Below, one piece after another: positions 29,569 through 39,961 of a DNA stretch of 64,000 nt; positions within the stretch are counted from its first letter, which is position 1, and the number at the start of each line of letters is the position of its first letter. Location: NCBI RefSeq assembly GCF_001421355.1, contig NZ_LMKC01000003.1, forward strand, positions 186,164 to 250,163, written 5' to 3'. The translations under genes were made by a program, and so were the position numbers. The notes beneath the pieces were generated by a model. It was not told where the DNA came from and did not search any database. It saw only the letters and a program-made list of their open reading frames with translations. The stretch comes from Sphingomonas sp. Leaf9. Its GTDB lineage: Bacteria > Pseudomonadota > Alphaproteobacteria > Sphingomonadales > Sphingomonadaceae.

Positions 29569-30777
29569 ATGGCCGACGCCAAGCCATTCGCCATGCCCGA
29601 AGGAGCCACCGGGGTCCTCGTCCTTGCCAATGGCGACGTGCTGTGGGGCCGTGGCTTCGGCGCAGAGGGCGCCGCGGTCGGCGAAGTGTGTTTCCACACT
29701 GCCATGACCGGCTATCAGGAGATCATGACCGATCCGTCCTTCGCCGGGCAGGTCATTACCTTCACCTTCCCGCACATCGGCAATGTCGGCACCAACGTCG
29801 ACGATGTGGAAGCGAACGACCCCCATGCGCTGGGCATGATCGTGCGCGAGGACGTGACCGCACCGTCGAGCTTCCGTTCGAACGAGCATCTGGATGCGTG
29901 GATGGCGCGGCACAACCGCATCGGCCTAGCGGGCATCGACACCCGCGCGCTGACCCGTCGCATCCGGCAGGGCGGCGCGCCGAACGGCGTCATCGCCCAT
30001 TCGGCGACCGGCGAGTTCGACATTCCGACGCTGCTGGCACAGGCACAGGCATGGCCGGGGCTGGAGGGCATGGACCTTGCCAAGACCGTGTCGTGCGAAA
30101 CCCATTATGGCTGGGCCGGCGGGGCGTGGCATCTGGGCAAGGGCTATGACGACAGCACCGCGGCCGGAAGTGTCGAGCCTGCCGCCGATGCCCGCCGCCC
30201 GCATGTCGTGGCGATCGATTATGGCAGCAAGCGCAATATCTTCCGCAACCTGGTTCACGCGGGTGCCGAAGTCACCGTGCTGCCAGCCACCGCAACCTAT
30301 GAAGAGGTGATGGCGGCGAACCCCGACGGCATCTTCCTGTCGAACGGGCCGGGCGATCCCGCCGCGACGGGCGAATATGCGGTGCCGGTGATCCGCCAAC
30401 TGCTCGACACCGGCAAGCCGCTGTTCGGCATCTGCCTCGGCCACCAACTGCTCGGCCTCGCGCTGGGCGCTAAGACGACCAAGATGCACCAGGGCCACCG
30501 CGGCGCGAACCATCCGGTCAAGCGCCTGTCGGATGGCGCGGTCGAGATCACTAGCATGAACCACGGCTTCGCGGTCGAACGCGATAGCCTGCCGGGGAAC
30601 GTCCGCGAAACGCACGTGTCGCTGTTCGACGGATCGAATGCCGGGATCGAAACGGACGGTGGCCGTGCGTTCAGCGTGCAGTATCACCCGGAGGCATCGC
30701 CGGGTCCGCAGGATAGCTTTTATCTGTTCGAGCGGTTCGTCGGCATGATGCGCGAACCAGTAGCCGGGAATAACTGA
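29569..30777 (+). CDS. carA: carbamoyl-phosphate synthase small subunit
   Basis: The 402-residue glutamine amidotransferase subunit supplies ammonia to CarB for carbamoyl phosphate, the precursor of pyrimidines and arginine. The class I amidotransferase domain is in the C-terminal half, with catalytic cysteine in FGICLGHQLLG and the His/Glu pair in YHPEASPGP. The N-terminal small-subunit domain shows FHTAMTGYQEIMTDPSF. The start has AGGAG ten bases upstream. Its TGA shares one base with the ATG of the 74-codon gene that separates it from carB. Confidence 0.98.
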   Translation: MADAKPFAMPEGATGVLVLANGDVLWGRGFGAEGAAVGEVCFHTAMTGYQEIMTDPSFAGQVITFTFPHIGNVGTNVDDVEANDPHALGMIVREDVTAPSSFRSNEHLDAWMARHNRIGLAGIDTRALTRRIRQGGAPNGVIAHSATGEFDIPTLLAQAQAWPGLEGMDLAKTVSCETHYGWAGGAWHLGKGYDDSTAAGSVEPAADARRPHVVAIDYGSKRNIFRNLVHAGAEVTVLPATATYEEVMAANPDGIFLSNGPGDPAATGEYAVPVIRQLLDTGKPLFGICLGHQLLGLALGAKTTKMHQGHRGANHPVKRLSDGAVEITSMNHGFAVERDSLPGNVRETHVSLFDGSNAGIETDGGRAFSVQYHPEASPGPQDSFYLFERFVGMMREPVAGNN

Positions 30778-31001
30778 TGGCTACCGTTCGTAAGTTTGAA
30801 ACTGACACGCTGCGTATCGCAAAGCCGCAGGAAGAGGTGACCGCTGTCGTTCGCTTAGTCGAATGTGATGGTGAGAAGATGATACAGATCGATACATTCG
30901 GTCGCGCATCGCGCGAGTTTCCAGGGAAATTGTCTCAGACAATCCGCCTTGATGAAGCCGCTTTCCGCAAATTTGTCGCTCTCGGGGACGACCACTTCTA
31001 A
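30777..31001 (+). CDS. 74-residue unknown protein inserted between carA and carB
   Basis: The ORF starts on the carA stop (TGATG) and ends on the carB start (TAATG), so it is translationally linked on both sides. The sequence has a beta-rich pattern with conserved-looking blocks [20 protein letters not shown] and [15 protein letters not shown]. No signal peptide or membrane helix. By hand count it is about 52 percent G+C, well below the neighbours, and it uses codons such as TTT, TTA, AAA and ATA that they avoid. I do not recognise the family. Recent acquisition or relaxed codon selection would both fit. Confidence 0.8.
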   Translation: MATVRKFETDTLRIAKPQEEVTAVVRLVECDGEKMIQIDTFGRASREFPGKLSQTIRLDEAAFRKFVALGDDHF

Positions 31002-34000
31002 TGCCAAAACGCACCGACATTTCGTCCATCCTCGTCATCGGCGCAGGGCCGATCGTCATCGGCCAGGCTTGCGAGTTCGATTATTCGGGCGTGCAGGCGA
31101 TCAAGGCGTTGAAGGAGGAGGGCTATCGTATCGTCCTCGTCAATTCCAACCCCGCCACGATCATGACCGATCCGGAACTGGCCGACGCGACCTATGTCGA
31201 GCCGATCACCCCCGCGATCGTCGCCAAGATCATCGAGAAGGAGCGCCCCGATGCGGTCCTCCCGACGATGGGCGGACAGACGGCGCTGAACACCGCGCTC
31301 GCGCTGGCCAATGACGGGACGCTCGAAAAGTTCGGCGTGACGATGATCGGCGCCGATGCCGAGGCGATCGACAAGGCCGAGGACCGCCAGAAGTTCAAGG
31401 TCGCGATGGACAAGATCGGCCTCGAATCCGCGCGCAGCCACATCGCGCACAGCGAAGCGGAGGCGCTTGCTGGTCTCGAGCATGTCGGCCTGCCCGCGAT
31501 CATCCGCCCGTCGTTCACGCTGGGCGGCACCGGCGGCGGCGTCGCCTACAACCGCGACGAGTTCCTGAAGATTGTCCGCGAAGGCCTCGACGCCTCTCCG
31601 ACCACCGAGGTGCTGATCGAGGAATCGCTGCTCGGCTGGAAGGAATATGAAATGGAAGTCGTGCGCGACCGCGCCGACAATGCCATCATCGTGTGTTCGA
31701 TCGAGAATATCGACCCGATGGGCGTCCATACCGGGGACTCGATCACCGTCGCCCCGGCGCTGACGCTGACCGACAAGGAATACCAGATCATGCGCAATGC
31801 ATCGATCGCGGTACTCCGGGAAATCGGCGTCGAAACAGGGGGTTCGAACGTACAGTTCGCGGTCAATCCGAAGGACGGCCGCCTGATCGTGATCGAGATG
31901 AACCCGCGCGTGTCGCGCTCCTCGGCGCTGGCGTCCAAGGCGACCGGCTTCCCGATCGCGAAGGTCGCCGCCAAGCTTGCCGTCGGCTACACGCTGGACG
32001 AGATCACCAACGACATCACCGGCGCGACGCCGGCGTCGTTCGAACCGACGATCGATTACGTCGTCACCAAGATTCCGCGCTTCGCCTTCGAAAAGTTCAA
32101 GGGGTCGCAGGCGGTGCTGTCGACCGCGATGAAGTCGGTCGGTGAAGTGATGGCGATCGGCCGCAACATCCACGAATCGATGCAGAAGGCACTGCGCGGC
32201 CTCGAAACCGGCCTGTCGGGCTTCAATCAGGTCGATCGGCTGGTCGGCGCACCCCGCGCGGAGATCGAGGCGGCGCTGGCCGTCGCGACCCCCGATCGGT
32301 TGCTGGTCGCGGCCCAGGCGCTGCGCGAAGGCTTCACCGTCGCCGAAGTCCACGCCATCGCCAAATACGATCCGTGGTTCCTCGAGCGCTTGGCAGAAAT
32401 CGTCGCTGCCGAGACCGAAGTTTGCACCAACGGCTTGCCCCAGGACGCGGCGGGCATGCGTCGCCTGAAATCCATGGGTTTCTCGGACAAGCGCCTGGCT
32501 TGGCTGGCGCTGCAGTCCGCCAACTTGCGCGGCATGGAACGCGGTATCCAGCGCGGCTCGGGCCTGATCCACGAGGTCGTCAAGATGATGACCGGTGGCG
32601 TGACCGAGGACGAAGTGCGCCAACATCGCCACAAATTGGGCGTGCGGCCGGTCTTCAAGCGCATCGACACCTGCGCCGCCGAGTTCGAGGCGAAGACGCC
32701 GTACATGTACTCGACCTACGAAGCGCCGACCTTCGGCGAGCCGGAGGACGAAAGCCAGCCGTCGGACCGTAAGAAGATCGTCATTCTCGGCGGTGGTCCG
32801 AACCGGATCGGGCAGGGGATCGAGTTCGATTATTGCTGCTGCCACGCATGCTTCGCGCTGGCGGATGCCGGCTATGAAACCATCATGGTCAACTGCAACC
32901 CGGAGACGGTCAGCACCGATTACGACACGTCGGATCGCCTGTATTTCGAGCCGCTGACCGCAGAGGACGTGCTGGAAATCCTGCATGTCGAACAGCAGAA
33001 GGGTGAACTGGTCGGGGTGATCGTGCAGTTCGGCGGTCAGACCCCGCTGAACCTCGCCCGCGCACTCGAAGCCGCCGGTATCCCGATCCTCGGCACCACG
33101 CCGGATTCGATCGATCTGGCCGAGGATCGCGAGCGCTTCGCCGATCTGGTCAATTCGCTCGGCCTGCTCCAGCCGGCCAATGGCCTTGCGCGCAGCCGCG
33201 ACGAAGCGGCGGTGATCGCCGAGCGGATCGGCTATCCGGTGCTGATGCGGCCAAGCTATGTGCTGGGTGGCCGCGCGATGGAGATCGTCGACTCGCTCCA
33301 GCAGCTGGACGACTATATCCAGACCGCGGTGCAGGTGTCTGGCGACAGCCCGGTGCTGATCGATCAATATCTGCGCGACGCGATCGAGGTCGATGTTGAT
33401 GCGATCGCCGACGGCGACGACGTGGTCGTAGCCGGCGTGCTGCAGCATATCGAGGAAGCCGGCGTCCATTCGGGCGACAGCGCCTGCTCGATGCCGCCCT
33501 ACTCGCTCTCGGCGGACGTCATTGTCGAGATCGAACGGCAGACAGTGGCACTGGCCAAGGCGCTGAGCGTCAAGGGCCTGATGAACATCCAGTTCGCGGT
33601 CAAGGACGGCAAGGTCTATCTGATCGAGGTCAATCCGCGCGCCAGCCGCACGGTGCCCTTCGTCGCCAAGGCGATCGGCACGCCGGTCGCCAAGATCGCG
33701 GCGCGAGTGATGGCTGGCGAGAAGCTGGCCAACCTGCCCGTAATCGACCGCAACATCGATCACGTGGCCGTCAAGGAAGCGGTATTCCCTTGGGGTCGCT
33801 TCCCCGGCGTCGATCCGGTTCTCTCGCCCGAGATGAAGTCCACCGGCGAAGTCATGGGAATCGATAGCGATTTTGCCACGGCCTTCGCCAAGGCACAGAT
33901 GGGCGCGAGCATCGTCCTGCCCAAGAGCGGTACGGTGTTCGTGTCGGTCAAGCATGGCGACAAGCCGGTGATCCTGCCGGGCGTGCAGCTGCTGGTCGAG

Positions 34001-34333
34001 CTGGGCTTCCGGATCGTCGCCACCAGCGGCACTGCCGATTACCTGTCCGAAAACGGCGTGCCGGTCGAACGGGTCAACAAGGTCGCGCAGGGCCGTCCGC
34101 ACATCGTCGACAAGATCTTCGACGGCGATATCGCGATGATCTTCAACACGACCGAAGGGTGGCAGTCGCTGAAGGATTCGGAATCGATCCGCGCCTCGGC
34201 CCAATCGCAGAAGGTGCCGTATTTCACGACGGCCCCGGCCAGCGTCGCGGTGGCGCAGGCCATTCAGGCGCTGGGCGCCCGGTCCCTTGAAGTACGGCCG
34301 CTCCAGTCCTATTATTCGCAATCGCACAACTGA
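31001..34333 (+). CDS. carB: carbamoyl-phosphate synthase large subunit
   Basis: The 1110-residue enzyme makes carbamoyl phosphate from bicarbonate, ATP and ammonia. Two homologous ATP-grasp halves are seen: the first begins [24 protein letters not shown], the second [23 protein letters not shown] near residue 590. Each half has its glycine-rich loop (FTLGGTGGG and YVLGGRAME). The C-terminal allosteric MGS-like domain includes the [10 protein letters not shown] stretch. Length is normal. Confidence 0.98.
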   Translation: MPKRTDISSILVIGAGPIVIGQACEFDYSGVQAIKALKEEGYRIVLVNSNPATIMTDPELADATYVEPITPAIVAKIIEKERPDAVLPTMGGQTALNTALALANDGTLEKFGVTMIGADAEAIDKAEDRQKFKVAMDKIGLESARSHIAHSEAEALAGLEHVGLPAIIRPSFTLGGTGGGVAYNRDEFLKIVREGLDASPTTEVLIEESLLGWKEYEMEVVRDRADNAIIVCSIENIDPMGVHTGDSITVAPALTLTDKEYQIMRNASIAVLREIGVETGGSNVQFAVNPKDGRLIVIEMNPRVSRSSALASKATGFPIAKVAAKLAVGYTLDEITNDITGATPASFEPTIDYVVTKIPRFAFEKFKGSQAVLSTAMKSVGEVMAIGRNIHESMQKALRGLETGLSGFNQVDRLVGAPRAEIEAALAVATPDRLLVAAQALREGFTVAEVHAIAKYDPWFLERLAEIVAAETEVCTNGLPQDAAGMRRLKSMGFSDKRLAWLALQSANLRGMERGIQRGSGLIHEVVKMMTGGVTEDEVRQHRHKLGVRPVFKRIDTCAAEFEAKTPYMYSTYEAPTFGEPEDESQPSDRKKIVILGGGPNRIGQGIEFDYCCCHACFALADAGYETIMVNCNPETVSTDYDTSDRLYFEPLTAEDVLEILHVEQQKGELVGVIVQFGGQTPLNLARALEAAGIPILGTTPDSIDLAEDRERFADLVNSLGLLQPANGLARSRDEAAVIAERIGYPVLMRPSYVLGGRAMEIVDSLQQLDDYIQTAVQVSGDSPVLIDQYLRDAIEVDVDAIADGDDVVVAGVLQHIEEAGVHSGDSACSMPPYSLSADVIVEIERQTVALAKALSVKGLMNIQFAVKDGKVYLIEVNPRASRTVPFVAKAIGTPVAKIAARVMAGEKLANLPVIDRNIDHVAVKEAVFPWGRFPGVDPVLSPEMKSTGEVMGIDSDFATAFAKAQMGASIVLPKSGTVFVSVKHGDKPVILPGVQLLVELGFRIVATSGTADYLSENGVPVERVNKVAQGRPHIVDKIFDGDIAMIFNTTEGWQSLKDSESIRASAQSQKVPYFTTAPASVAVAQAIQALGARSLEVRPLQSYYSQSHN

Positions 34334-34357
34334 TCCCCATCAGCGAAAAGTTGCGCG

Positions 34358-34383
34358 CGGACGGGCCTTGACGGGTCCGTCCG
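34358..34383 (+). other. hairpin between carB and greA
   Basis: CGGACGG and CCGTCCG form a 7-bp stem with a 12-base loop in the 89-base gap. No T-tract follows, so it is a weak terminator at best. It overlaps a TTGACG that could be a -35 of greA, but no -10 is visible at proper spacing. Confidence 0.3.
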
Positions 34384-34422
34384 TGTGGCGGGGGCAATGA
34401 TAGAAAAAGGGACGCGCGCGCG

Positions 34423-34899
34423 ATGGCGACGGTCGAAAAGATGCCGATGTTGCAGGAGGGCTATGACCGCCTGACGGTGCACCTCAAGCAGTTGAAGGTG
34501 GAACGGCCGCAGATCATCGACGCGATCGAGGAAGCACGCGCGCACGGCGACCTGTCGGAAAACGCCGAATATCATGCGGCGAAGGAACGGCAGGGCCAGA
34601 TCGAGGCGTCGATCGCCGATATCGAGGACAAGCTGTCGCGCGCGCAGGTTATCGATCCGAAGGACCTGTCGGGCGACAAGGTAGTGTTCGGCGCGACCGT
34701 CACCCTGCTCGACGAAGACGACAAGACGGTCGTGTACCAGATCGTGGGCCAGACCGAGGCGGACGCGAAGTCGGGCCGTATCTCGTACAATTCGCCGATG
34801 GGCCGCGCGCTGATCGGGCGGAAGGTCGACGATGATGTCGAGGTGACGGTGCCGTCGGGTGACCGCTACTACCAGATTTCGAAGATCGAGTTTATCTAA
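34423..34899 (+). CDS. greA: transcription elongation factor GreA
   Basis: The 158-residue factor stimulates RNA polymerase to cleave backtracked transcripts. The N-terminal coiled coil carries [18 protein letters not shown], including the acidic tip that enters the secondary channel. The C-terminal FKBP-like domain has the [14 protein letters not shown] signature. The start ATG follows AAAAAGGGA. The rhomboid gene starts six bases later. Confidence 0.98.
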   Translation: MATVEKMPMLQEGYDRLTVHLKQLKVERPQIIDAIEEARAHGDLSENAEYHAAKERQGQIEASIADIEDKLSRAQVIDPKDLSGDKVVFGATVTLLDEDDKTVVYQIVGQTEADAKSGRISYNSPMGRALIGRKVDDDVEVTVPSGDRYYQISKIEFI

Positions 34900-34905
34900 A
34901 CCGCC

Positions 34906-35559
34906 ATGTTCGAACAGCGTTCGTCACCGGCGATCCTGACGATCGGCGGATTGATCGCGTGCGTGAGCGCGTGGTTGATCCTGACGGGCGGGGTGTGGAG
35001 CGCGTCGATCGCGGCGGGCTTCGTGCCGTTGCGTTTGACCAGCAACATCGCATCCATCGAAGGGTTTGCGCCGTTCGTGCCGGTGTGGCTGACGCCGATC
35101 ACCGCCGCGTTCATCCATGATGGTTGGCTGCATCTCGGCTTCAACCTGCTGAGCCTGGCGATCGTCGGGACGCCGACCCAGCGGGCGGTCGGCCTACGGG
35201 GTGTGATCGTGCTGTTGCTGGTCGGAGCCTATGCTTCGATCGCGGCGCAGTGGCTGGCCGGGCCGACCTCGCCCGCGCCGATGATCGGGGCGAGCGGCGC
35301 GATCTCGGCGTTGATCGGGGCCTATGCGCTGTTGTTCGGCGGGGCAAAGGCCAAGCCGATCGGGCCGATCCCCGCGCATGTCGTTCATGCGATCTGGCTA
35401 GGCATATTCTGGACCGCGCTGAACCTGTTCATCGCTTGGTCGAGTGCGGGCAGCGAGATGCCGATCGCCGGCGCGGCGCATGTCGGCGGGTTCATTGCCG
35501 GCATGGTGCTGTTGCGGCCGTTGTTGCTGTGGCGCTGGGGGCGACAAACGGCGGCTTAG
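34906..35559 (+). CDS. rhomboid family intramembrane serine protease
   Basis: The 217-residue membrane protein has six predicted helices. Rhomboid features are HLGFNLLSL (the H-x3-N element of helix 2), the catalytic serine in GASGAISAL, and the catalytic histidine in AAHVGGFIAG. Substrates are unknown. It lies six bases after greA and probably shares its transcript. Confidence 0.9.
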   Translation: MFEQRSSPAILTIGGLIACVSAWLILTGGVWSASIAAGFVPLRLTSNIASIEGFAPFVPVWLTPITAAFIHDGWLHLGFNLLSLAIVGTPTQRAVGLRGVIVLLLVGAYASIAAQWLAGPTSPAPMIGASGAISALIGAYALLFGGAKAKPIGPIPAHVVHAIWLGIFWTALNLFIAWSSAGSEMPIAGAAHVGGFIAGMVLLRPLLLWRWGRQTAA

Positions 35560-35584
35560 TTTGCTGCACCTTCAGCGGCCTCAC

Positions 35585-35678
35585 CCGTTCGCTTCGAGCC
35601 TATCGAGAACCGCAGCCAAGAGATGGGCACCCCAAGCGAGGTGTTCTCGACGGTTGCTTCCCGGCAGGCTCGAAACGG
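35585..35678. repeat. imperfect inverted repeat, REP-like intergenic element
   Basis: A left arm near 35585-35611 (CCGTTCGCTTCGAGCC and TATCGAGAACC) is matched in inverted orientation by 35640-35678 (GGTGTTCTCGAC and AGGCTCGAAACGG). It lies between the convergent rhomboid and DUF4170 genes. Sequences of the kind TTCGAGCC-TGTCGAGAACC are familiar as dispersed palindromes in sphingomonads. Termination is an alternative role. The copy number in the genome cannot be judged here. Confidence 0.6.
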
Positions 35679-35695
35679 ACGAGCCGGGCAGCGGC

Positions 35696-35917
35696 TTAAG
35701 CCGCCGGCAGTTCCGGCTCCAGCAGGCGGTGAAGATGCACCACCACATATTTCATCTCGGCATCGTCGACCGTCCGCTGGGCGGCGGCGCGCCATGCCTT
35801 TTCGGCGCTGGCATAATCGCCGAAGATGCCGACGATATCGATCGCTTTCAGGTCGGCGAAATCGAGCGTGCGCGGATCGGCCACGCGGCCGCCGAAGACG
35901 AGGTGGAGTTTGCTCAT
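35696..35917 (-). CDS. DUF4170 family small protein
   Basis: With the ATG at 35917 the product has 73 residues (starting MSKLHLVFGGRV); an ORF start at 35980 would add an unlikely Cys-rich tail lying in the terminator of the upstream operon. The body, with GIFGDYASAEKAWRAAAQRTVDDAEM and YVVVHLHRLLEP, matches the DUF4170 pattern of alphaproteobacteria. A CGGGAACG stretch sits just before the start. The function is unknown. Confidence 0.85.
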   Translation of the reverse strand: MSKLHLVFGGRVADPRTLDFADLKAIDIVGIFGDYASAEKAWRAAAQRTVDDAEMKYVVVHLHRLLEPELPAA

Positions 35918-35934
35918 GGTCGTTCCCGCAGTGC

Positions 35935-35972
35935 AAAAAGAATACGCCCCGTCGCATAGCGGACGGAGCGTA
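35935..35972 (-). terminator. rho-independent terminator of the YqjD-like operon
   Basis: Read on the minus strand: an 11-bp stem TACGCTCCGTC / GACGGGGCGTA with one G-T pair and an 8-base loop, followed directly by TTCTTTTT. It lies 35 bases after the last gene of the minus-strand operon and just upstream of the DUF4170 gene. Confidence 0.8.
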
Positions 35973-36007
35973 CCCTTCAACCCATAAGTTGCCGAAGCCG
36001 GTGCGGA

Positions 36008-36457
36008 TCAGCCCTTGATCGCGCTTTTCCCGCTATCGGTCGCGGCCTGGACCACGTTCGAGAAGACCGAACGCAGCTGCTCCTTCGCGCCGTCCTTGCT
36101 GGGCAGCGCGGCGGCGAGCTGTTCCTTGCCGACGTCGCGTGCCGTCGTCGCAGCAGCGGTCGCCGCTGCCGACAGCTTGCGACCGAGCGGTGCCAGCGTC
36201 TTCGATTCCTGCGCGGTGCGTGGGAGCAGCGCGCCGACAACAGCACCGAGGGCCAAGCCACCGGCCAGAACGGCGAGCGGGTGCGTCTCGATCGTGTCCT
36301 GCGCCCGCACGGCAGCGTCATGCGCGGCGTCCGAGGCGCGCTTTGCTGCATCGTGCGCCGCGTCGCTGGTCGCGTGGGCGGCGGTTGCGGCCTTGTCCTT
36401 GATCGTGTCGATCGTGCCGGGGGTGGTCGCGGTCGGGGCGGTCTTGAGTTCACTCAT
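36008..36457 (-). CDS. YqjD/ElaB-like (DUF883-type) protein
   Basis: From the ATG at 36457 the product has 149 residues. An Ala/Asp/His-rich amphipathic N-terminal helix with repeated SDAAHDAAKRA units precedes one hydrophobic segment, THPLAVLAGGLALGAVVGALL. That segment resembles the C-terminal membrane anchor of YqjD and ElaB. A charged C-terminal tail of about 65 residues follows. It is last in the four-gene operon. In E. coli YqjD and ElaB are stationary-phase, ribosome-binding inner-membrane proteins; the same role here is inferred from resemblance and context only. Confidence 0.75.
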   Translation of the reverse strand: MSELKTAPTATTPGTIDTIKDKAATAAHATSDAAHDAAKRASDAAHDAAVRAQDTIETHPLAVLAGGLALGAVVGALLPRTAQESKTLAPLGRKLSAAATAAATTARDVGKEQLAAALPSKDGAKEQLRSVFSNVVQAATDSGKSAIKG

Positions 36458-36461
36458 GATG

Positions 36462-36761
36462 CTAATCCTTGTTCGGGGCGGTCGGTGGCAGGGGCGGGGG
36501 CGGAGGAGCCTTGCGGAACAGACCCATGATCCGTTTGCGGGCAAGCAGCGCGACCAGGCCGGTCGCGACGCCGGCGGCGACACCGGGCCGTTCGCGGATG
36601 ACGGCCACGCCCTCTTCAGCCTTGTCGCGCAGGTCGTCTGCGACGCCCGAGGCGATGGTGGCGGGCGACAGGCGATGCCTTGCTTCGGCCAAACTGGCCT
36701 TCAGTCGGGCACGCTTGACCAGGACATCGGCCTGCGCGGCGGCGAGCGAGGGCGGGATCAA
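36462..36761 (-). CDS. DUF3618-like small membrane protein
   Basis: The TTG start at 36761 overlaps the stop of the preceding gene (TTGA), giving 99 residues. A helical charged region (AAAQADVLVKRARLKASLAEARHRL) is followed by a weakly hydrophobic stretch RPGVAAGVATGLVALLARKR and a Pro-rich end. It resembles DUF3618-type proteins that commonly accompany YqjE-like genes. No ATG or GTG is suitably placed, so the TTG decides the start. Confidence 0.7.
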   Translation of the reverse strand: MIPPSLAAAQADVLVKRARLKASLAEARHRLSPATIASGVADDLRDKAEEGVAVIRERPGVAAGVATGLVALLARKRIMGLFRKAPPPPPLPPTAPNKD

Positions 36762-37093
36762 TGTCGGTCTCCAAGTGGTGCCATAACCCGCTTGAACCCG
36801 GTCACCGCCATCTTGGCCAGCAGTCCGGCGATGGCCAGCGCCACGACGACGACCAGCAACGTGGCCCAACCCGGCCCCATCATCGCTTGCAGCGACAGGA
36901 TCGCGCCGACCAGCAGTGCAGCGACCGCCGACAGGGCGATCACCACCGCGCAAGCCGCCATTCCTACGGCGATGCCGGCTTGCGACCCGCGTGTGCTGGC
37001 CACCGTCTTCCAAAGCGTCATCTCTGCCTGGGCATACGCCTTGGCATCGTCGACTACGCGGGTGACGACCGTTCCCAGTCCCTCATCCCCCAT
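36758..37093 (-). CDS. phage-holin-III / YqjE-like membrane protein
   Basis: The 111-residue protein begins with an amphipathic helix (TVVTRVVDDAKAYAQAEMTLWK), then two membrane helices (IAVGMAACAVVIALSAVAAL and GWATLLVVVVALAIAGLLAK). This is the layout of the YqjE/holin-III family, which despite its name is a host membrane protein in proteobacteria. It starts eight bases after the upstream gene's stop and overlaps the next start by four bases. Confidence 0.82.
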   Translation of the reverse strand: MGDEGLGTVVTRVVDDAKAYAQAEMTLWKTVASTRGSQAGIAVGMAACAVVIALSAVAALLVGAILSLQAMMGPGWATLLVVVVALAIAGLLAKMAVTGFKRVMAPLGDRH

Positions 37094-37101
37094 GATCGGG
37101 C

Positions 37102-37599
37102 TCAGCCCTTGATCGACGGGGTGGTGTCGGTATCGACCCCGGCCTTGACGATGCGCGCCAGCACGAAGCCGAGCGCCGCAGCAGTACCGATCGCGATCGC
37201 CGGGCTCTTGCGCACGAAATCGCTGGCGTCGGCGAGCAGGTCCTCGACCTCCTTGCCCCGCAGGCCGTCGGAAAAGCCCGAAATCGCCTTGGCGGCCGAG
37301 CGGGCATACTGGCCATATTGTTCGCCCAGCTTTTCATCGACCGTGCCGGCGGCATCTTCCATCAGCTTGGAAAATTCATCGAGTGCACCGGCCGCCCGCG
37401 CCTTGCCCTCATCGGCCAGACCGCGTGCCTTTTCGGTCGCCTTGGCCGACAGCTTCGATGCTTCGTCCTTCAGCGTCTGCTTGGCACCGCCCACGGTGTC
37501 GCTGGTGCCGGTCGTGGTAACGGGGGGCAGGTCGGTGTCGATCACGACACTGCTGTCGTTGCTCGTCGGCGAAATACCGGTCCGATTGAAGTCGGTCAT
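37102..37599 (-). CDS. YqjD-like (DUF883-type) membrane protein, first gene of the operon
   Basis: The 165-residue protein has a Ser/Thr-rich N-terminus and a long helical Ala/Lys/Glu central segment. The C-terminal anchor SDFVRKSPAIAIGTAAALGF is closely like the C-terminus of YqjD/ElaB proteins. The ATG at 37599 follows GAAAGGA. It is preceded by a strong match to an EcfG general-stress promoter. A much longer open frame upstream runs antisense to enolase and is not real. Confidence 0.82.
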   Translation of the reverse strand: MTDFNRTGISPTSNDSSVVIDTDLPPVTTTGTSDTVGGAKQTLKDEASKLSAKATEKARGLADEGKARAAGALDEFSKLMEDAAGTVDEKLGEQYGQYARSAAKAISGFSDGLRGKEVEDLLADASDFVRKSPAIAIGTAAALGFVLARIVKAGVDTDTTPSIKG

Positions 37600-37626
37600 A
37601 ACGAATCCTTTCGTCGTTTCGGTAGG

Positions 37627-37653
37627 AAAACCATGCGGCAGTGCGGCGGTTCC
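37627..37653 (-). promoter_or_regulatory. EcfG-type general stress response promoter
   Basis: On the minus strand the sequence reads GGAAC, 17 bases, GTTTT. This fits the alphaproteobacterial EcfG consensus GGAAC-N16/17-GTT except for the C before GTT. The -10 ends 28 bases before the ATG of the YqjD-like gene, leaving a normal short leader. It implies induction of the whole operon by general stress. Confidence 0.7.
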
Positions 37654-37695
37654 GTCGTGCGTAGAGGATTTGCGGGCGGCGGGCCGAATGGATAG

Positions 37696-39018
<1,323 letters not shown>

Positions 39019-39036
39019 TCGGACACGGTGCTACAG

Positions 39037-39070
39037 AAAAGGGGCGTCGGCGCAGGTCGGCGCCCTTTTT
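39037..39070 (+). terminator. eno rho-independent terminator
   Basis: AAAAGGGGCG and CGCCCTTTTT form the outer stem around a G+C-rich loop, ending in a run of five T. It lies 18 bases past the enolase stop and before the convergent lipoprotein gene, which it could also serve in reverse through the A-run on the other side. Confidence 0.8.
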
Positions 39071-39079
39071 CGTGGGCTC

Positions 39080-39805
39080 CTAATCGGTATCGCCGGGGTC
39101 CCAGAACAGTCCAAGCGTCACCATCGCTGCGATCGCGGCCCGGCGCTCCGCTGTCCCGCGTGGCAGGATGAGCCGCCGGGTGCCGGTGCCGTTGGTTTCG
39201 ATGGCGCCGACAACGCGTCCGCTGCGATCGGACAGGACATAGCCGATCGGGGCCTCCAGCGGCTGGCGACCACCGGTCATCGCGTGGCGCGAATCGATCG
39301 TCAGCGTCGTACCGTCGATGTCGACCGTGCCGAGGCGCGGTGCGGCCGGTGTCGGCCGCAGCGGCCGGATGCCGGACAGGTCCATGCCGCCCGCGTCGCG
39401 GCCATCGACGCGATAGGCGCAGGCAAGCCGCATCGGGCGGAGTGTTTCGCTGACGCTCAACCCACCGCTCTGCTGTTGTCCCTCGACCCGGCCATAGCGG
39501 CAGCGCCCCTCGATCCGGCCATCGGTTTCGCTACCGGACAGGTCGAAGCGCAGGGTGCCGGTGCGCGCCACCACCGCCTGTGTCACCTCGCCCCAAGGAT
39601 CATCGCTCCATTCGCGCGTCGCACCGACCGCGCGGCGACGGACATGACCCTGCGCGCCGCCCAGCCGGAAATCGCCATCCTGCCAGCCCGGAATGCCGGT
39701 CATGTCGACCCGCTGCCCGGCAGGCGCGATTGCTTCGAAACCCTCCATCGTCGCCAGCGTGCAGCCGCTGGCTAGCAACGTCACCGCGATCATCCCGATT
39801 TTCAC
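39080..39805 (-). CDS. putative lipoprotein of unknown function
   Basis: The 241-residue protein starts at a GTG at 39805 (an ATG four codons later is also possible). A short signal peptide ends in the lipobox LLASGC, so the cysteine should be lipid-modified. The rest is beta-rich, with repeated G-T-L-R-F and T-L-T-I-D strands, and no cysteines matching known catalytic motifs. It lies convergent to enolase. The function is unknown. Confidence 0.75.
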   Translation of the reverse strand: MKIGMIAVTLLASGCTLATMEGFEAIAPAGQRVDMTGIPGWQDGDFRLGGAQGHVRRRAVGATREWSDDPWGEVTQAVVARTGTLRFDLSGSETDGRIEGRCRYGRVEGQQQSGGLSVSETLRPMRLACAYRVDGRDAGGMDLSGIRPLRPTPAAPRLGTVDIDGTTLTIDSRHAMTGGRQPLEAPIGYVLSDRSGRVVGAIETNGTGTRRLILPRGTAERRAAIAAMVTLGLFWDPGDTD

Positions 39806-39961
39806 GACAGCATCCCCCCTTGTCTTCCATGCGCAATGATCGTCATGGTTGGTTGGCTGTAAGTCGAGCGACGAATGATCGAACGGTCGGTAGCGACGGC
39901 GGCGGTCGGCATTGCCACCGCGTGACGCCAACGGCAGGCTCTTGAGCTGCGACAACCGGCG

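Noticed and set aside
30998..34327. 1109-codon minus-strand open frame opposite carB
   Set aside because: A shadow frame of a G+C-rich gene; its translation is Arg/Asp/His-rich with no domain, and carB is certain.
34352..34420. greA promoter with TTGACG as -35
   Set aside because: No acceptable -10 at 16-18 bases; the hairpin is the better supported element there.
36758..37093. Holin-like gene as a sign of a prophage
   Set aside because: No phage genes, integrase or att sites nearby; the YqjE/holin-III family is a normal chromosomal membrane family.
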